NCBI GenBank assembly: GCA_028671895.1
Contig: CM053794.1
Location: 19,330,501-19,394,500, forward strand
DNA from: Oenanthe sinensis
Taxonomy: Eukaryota > Streptophyta > Magnoliopsida > Apiales > Apiaceae
Reading direction: 5' to 3'
DNA: 64,000 nucleotides
Below, in pieces: positions 61,082 through 64,000 of this stretch. Below the pieces are notes generated by a model. The model did not search any database, was not told the origin of the DNA, and saw only the letters and a program-made list of their open reading frames with translations. Numbering within the stretch: position 1 is the first letter of the stretch; the number at the start of each line of letters is the position of its first letter. Both the position numbers and the translations under genes were made by a program.

Positions 61082-61992
61082 ACAATTATATCTCATCGAT
61101 CAGATAATTAATGATCAGCTAATTAGAATATTGTGCATCCCCTCTCTCTCTATATATATATCAGCAGAAACCTGGGAACAAGCTCCGCTAGCTGCTAAGG
61201 GCCCTTCAACAAATCTCTCTAATTAAGTATTAGATTGTTCCTTTTTCTATTATATCTTCATTAATTGGTAAGCAAACTTTACAAAAACCTCAAAAAGTTT
61301 TATATTTAAGAGAACTAATTAAAACACAAATATGATATTATGATCACAAAGAAAAAACACAAACTAACCAAGAGTGCCTTCATAGTTCATACAGCACTAG
61401 AGAAACCAATACAAAGAATTTAATTAAGTAATAATTAGGAGGAAATAAGACCTCAACAAAGAACTGAACCTAGTTAATTAGCTAGTTAGTTGTTTTCATC
61501 TCTAAATCTTACATTCATACTACATGAAATGACTGATTGACATACATTGCCAACATAATTAGCTGCTTGTTCTCTATATGTTCCTAATTAATTAATTTAT
61601 ACTAATATTTTGAATGATAATTTAAATTAGGCTGCAGTAGTATATAGTTACTGAAATGATCATGTCCAAAGATTTAATGTTTTCGACCCTAATTTCTTTG
61701 TTAAATATATCATTATCGATATTTTAACTTAAACACATTGATATATAAACGTAACCTCGTTATCCTAAATTTCGTAATCAAGAAAAAAATGATGCATGAA
61801 AACTGTTATCATGCATATACGTACCATAATCCACAGACAAAATATATCATGCATAAAAATTGTACATGATATGATTATATAGATAACACAATTATCACAG
61901 GACTGGATCGATATTAGTTATGCTTATTAATCATTACACATTAGGTAGCTTATTGACATAAGAATATAAACACAAGAAACACAGACAATCTT
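60633..61992. other. Intergenic DNA downstream of the TCP gene
   Basis: AT-rich. It holds a TA microsatellite and a short CT/TA tract near 61145-61160. No coding frame is convincing. The region lies 3' of the TCP gene and may contain its polyadenylation site. Confidence 0.4.
61037..61079. repeat. (TA)n microsatellite
   Basis: An uninterrupted TA run of about 43 bp. Confidence 0.95.
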
Positions 61993-62179
61993 CTACATTC
62001 CAATTAAAGCATATATATAACATAATAAAGATAACCTTTTCGATCCGGTAAGACATCTTCTACATCGACAATCTGATTCGGCAAAGGACTTGTTCATGAG
62101 ATGATTTACGTGTACGTACCTTCCATGGCCAGATTCAGTTATTACATCCACCAAACTAGAAGTCTTTGAGCTGATAATG

Positions 62180-62294
62180 CTGCAAAGATTTAAGAACAAT
62201 AATGCAAAAGCTTTACGATTACATTTCTTGAAATATTCCCTTATAAGTGATAGTTTAGTTAAAAAAATTAGCATGTTTTGAACTTCGAAAATAC
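62180..62294 (-). other. Probable intron in the 3' untranslated region of the TCP gene
   Basis: On the minus strand the stop codon TGA is followed at once by G|GTATTTTC, a possible donor at 62294. TTAAATCTTTGCAG is an acceptor ending at 62180, giving a 115-bp intron. Introns near or after the stop codon are known in CYC/TB1-type genes. Inferred; no transcript evidence. Confidence 0.5.
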
Positions 62295-62295
62295 C

Positions 62296-63309
62296 TCATG
62301 AAAAATTCCAGAAGTTGGCTGATAACTGAAGAGAACCGATGAGTTGCTGATTACAAATATTAATACATTCCTCTCTAATACCTTGACTTTGCAGTTGGTG
62401 CTTGAGAGCAATTTGCATTTTCTCAACCTCAATTGAAAGTTTGTCATTATAGTTACTAGTGTTATGATTAGTACTTACCGGTTCTTCACCGGTTCCAAAT
62501 GGTTTCCAAGTCATTAAGCTAGTCGATTGTTGAACATCAAGCTGCTGCTGCTGCTGCTGCTGCTGCCGCCTTTTCTCCTTTGTTCTTTCCCGTGCTCTCT
62601 CTCTAGCCTTTTCTCTTGATTCCTTTGCACGGGGATTAAATGCAGGTTTTCTAACAGATCTAGTCCACTTCTCTTTGCTGCGAGTGGAAGGTGAGACAGT
62701 TTTCCAGCTCGTGGTCCCGGATACAACATCGCAATCTAATTTTGAAGAAGCACTAACTGTAACATTACTTGGTGAACCTTTGTTCATATTAGGGAACCTG
62801 CTTCCAGAAACTTCTTCGATGGCAAGTTTCGAATTTCTGAGCAGCCATTCCATAGTTTTACTAGGCTTATCAAACCCCAGCATGTCTTGCAGTCCGAAAA
62901 ACTTTTGAGCAACATCAAGTGACAGCCTCATTCTTCTGTCTCTAGGGCCATGAGCAGTGTTGATCTTGCTGTGCCTATCTTTCTTCGACATTTTCTTTTT
63001 CGCAAACGGCAGATCAGTAGTGTTCCCTCCTGCACACATATACTCCTCCATATTGACATCATTTTTGCTAGAATTTTCCGTGTTTCCGTTGACTAAAACA
63101 TTGTTTGCCCCTACTACACCTTGATGATTAGTTTCATTAAAAATGGCATGAAGATGCTGAGAGTAAATCGCCTCATCTTCGTATAAATTAAACGGAGAAG
63201 AAGAATGGAACAAGCAAGATAAAGGAGAGGAGAGATCTTGAATTTCTAGACTCGGGTTAAAGTCATTATCTGTAAAAGAAGTATACACAAAGCCATCTGA
63301 TGGATACAT
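62296..63309 (-). CDS. TCP transcription factor, CYC/TB1 type (class II)
   Basis: Intact single-exon frame of 337 residues. The TCP domain spans about residues 105-167: a basic region KKDRHSKINTAHGPRDRR, then helix-loop-helix with FFGLQDMLGFDKPSKTMEWLL. The arginine-rich R domain is at about 228-247 (ESREKARERARERTKEK). TCP plus R domain defines the CYC/TB1 group, nuclear DNA-binding proteins that control axillary bud outgrowth or flower symmetry. Between the two domains LDCDVVSG (191-198) occupies the place of the ECE motif, with Asp for both Glu. A run of eight Gln (249-256) follows the R domain. The N-terminus MYPSDGF and LEIQDLSSP resemble branching-type members. Whether it belongs to the CYC1/BRC1, CYC2 or CYC3 branch needs a tree. 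Start chosen at the first ATG, upstream of conserved N-terminal words. Confidence 0.95.
   Translation of the reverse strand: MYPSDGFVYTSFTDNDFNPSLEIQDLSSPLSCLFHSSSPFNLYEDEAIYSQHLHAIFNETNHQGVVGANNVLVNGNTENSSKNDVNMEEYMCAGGNTTDLPFAKKKMSKKDRHSKINTAHGPRDRRMRLSLDVAQKFFGLQDMLGFDKPSKTMEWLLRNSKLAIEEVSGSRFPNMNKGSPSNVTVSASSKLDCDVVSGTTSWKTVSPSTRSKEKWTRSVRKPAFNPRAKESREKARERARERTKEKRRQQQQQQQQLDVQQSTSLMTWKPFGTGEEPVSTNHNTSNYNDKLSIEVEKMQIALKHQLQSQGIREECINICNQQLIGSLQLSANFWNFS
62541..62566. repeat. CTG/CAG trinucleotide repeat encoding polyglutamine
   Basis: Eight CTG units on the plus strand (CAG on the coding strand) encode glutamines 249-256 of the TCP protein. Likely variable in length between alleles. Confidence 0.9.
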
Positions 63310-64000
63310 ATTATAATTAGCTGTAATCTATTCAAAACTACACTGTCAAAGGTACATCAAAATACTGTTCATCTAGCTGCTACACGTTGATTTGTAAGGT
63401 GCAAAGAACCAAAGTATTTGAAAAAAAAGACTTTGCATGCGTGAAGGAGTACTATAACACACACACAAATTTCCAGCTTTTCGAAGAGAAATAAGCTAGT
63501 GGTTGTACTAGTTGTGCCTCAGAGTGACACACAAAACCCAAATGCACTGAATACAAATAGTACATAAATTAGTGTCTATTTTGTATGTGAATGATAAAGG
63601 GGCTATGTTCACTTCATGAGATTGAGAATGATTGTTTGAGTGAGGATATAAATGATGAAGAGATGTATAAACTAGGTTGATGAATTTATTGGTGAAAAAA
63701 TGGAGTAATAATAAATAGTTAGGAATCTTTTTTACCTGAGAAAACATTGTAAGCTGGTTTGGGACCATGAAAAGGAAAGAATCAGGATGTATCATGATTG
63801 AAAGTATGTGCTAACGTGTTTTTGATATAGTATTATATATAATATGCTAACAAAATTGAATGTGTATTTAATATTTTAGGTTAAGGTTGAACTTTTAGTC
63901 GGGGAACTAAAATAATTATTTTAAAAAACATAATTTCTTCGATTCGATTCAAACCAATAAATTAATAAGATTTCTGAATTCTAAATATAATAATTTCTCA
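63310..64000 (-). promoter_or_regulatory. Upstream region of the TCP gene
   Basis: About 690 bp upstream of the start codon, to the window end. GGTCCCAA on the minus strand at 63759-63766 is one base off the TCP-binding consensus GGNCCCAC. A possible TATA sequence (ATTTATATCC, minus strand) lies near 63645-63655. Neither is proven, and the transcription start is unknown. The 95-codon frame here is not considered a gene. Confidence 0.4.

Noticed and set aside
61993..62274. 93-codon frame downstream of the TCP gene
   Set aside because: It overlaps the probable 3' untranslated intron and exon and has no recognisable domain. Best read as untranslated sequence of the TCP gene.

Overview
The window is nuclear DNA of a flowering plant, almost certainly a eudicot. 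The evidence is AT-rich intergenic sequence, a dense nest of LTR retrotransposons, Stowaway-type miniature transposons, and one intact plant-specific TCP transcription-factor gene of the CYC/TB1 type. The plant family cannot be fixed from this sequence alone. No bacterial-type genes, rRNA or intact tRNA genes are visible.

Layout: (1) 1-11304 is a (+)-strand Copia/Sirevirus-like element (element A), of which only the 3' part is present. A complete, young, minus-strand Copia element (37-7837) is inserted in it, with 1159-bp LTRs, a 5-bp target duplication and one intact 1324-codon gag-pol frame. (2) 11475-14205 is a non-autonomous element with two 1291-bp LTRs and only 149 bp between them. (3) 14544-26678 is a 12.1-kb Ty3/gypsy element of the Tat type: 612-bp LTRs, two RNase H domains, an antisense spliced gene, and a 3' tail of 80-bp tandem repeats followed by palindromic repeats. 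The start of its gag has been replaced by the truncated 3' end of a second Sirevirus-like element (element B, 15178-17200). (4) 27459-46757 is a patchwork of minus-strand retrotransposon pieces. It contains a 3.6-kb putative LTR (element D) with a decayed extra ORF, a clean 1517-bp solo LTR, a long stretch without usable reading frames that ends in a 13-bp minisatellite and an LTR (element E), and a fragment with an LTR of the same family as A (element F). (5) 46758-61990 is intergenic DNA with MITEs, a SINE-like piece and a 2.4-2.55-kb tandem duplication. (6) 62180-63309 is the TCP gene on the minus strand, with its upstream region running to the window end.

The most unusual signal is in the Sirevirus-like elements. 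A and B carry a homologous extra reading frame directly before the 3' LTR. That frame is peppered with AACTCTGAT (A) or GACTCTGAT (B), while the LTR of the same element carries the reverse complement, ATCAGAGTT (A) or ATCAGAGTC (B). The variable base therefore appears to follow the element. In B the LTR copies form a 17-bp-spaced array. The Tat element adds a second layer: an antisense gene with two canonical short introns, and a 3' array of near-palindromes that read as the same peptide on both strands.

Apart from the TCP gene and the young Copia gag-pol, every coding region seen is broken by stops or frameshifts. All domain names come from reading motifs by eye; no database search was run.
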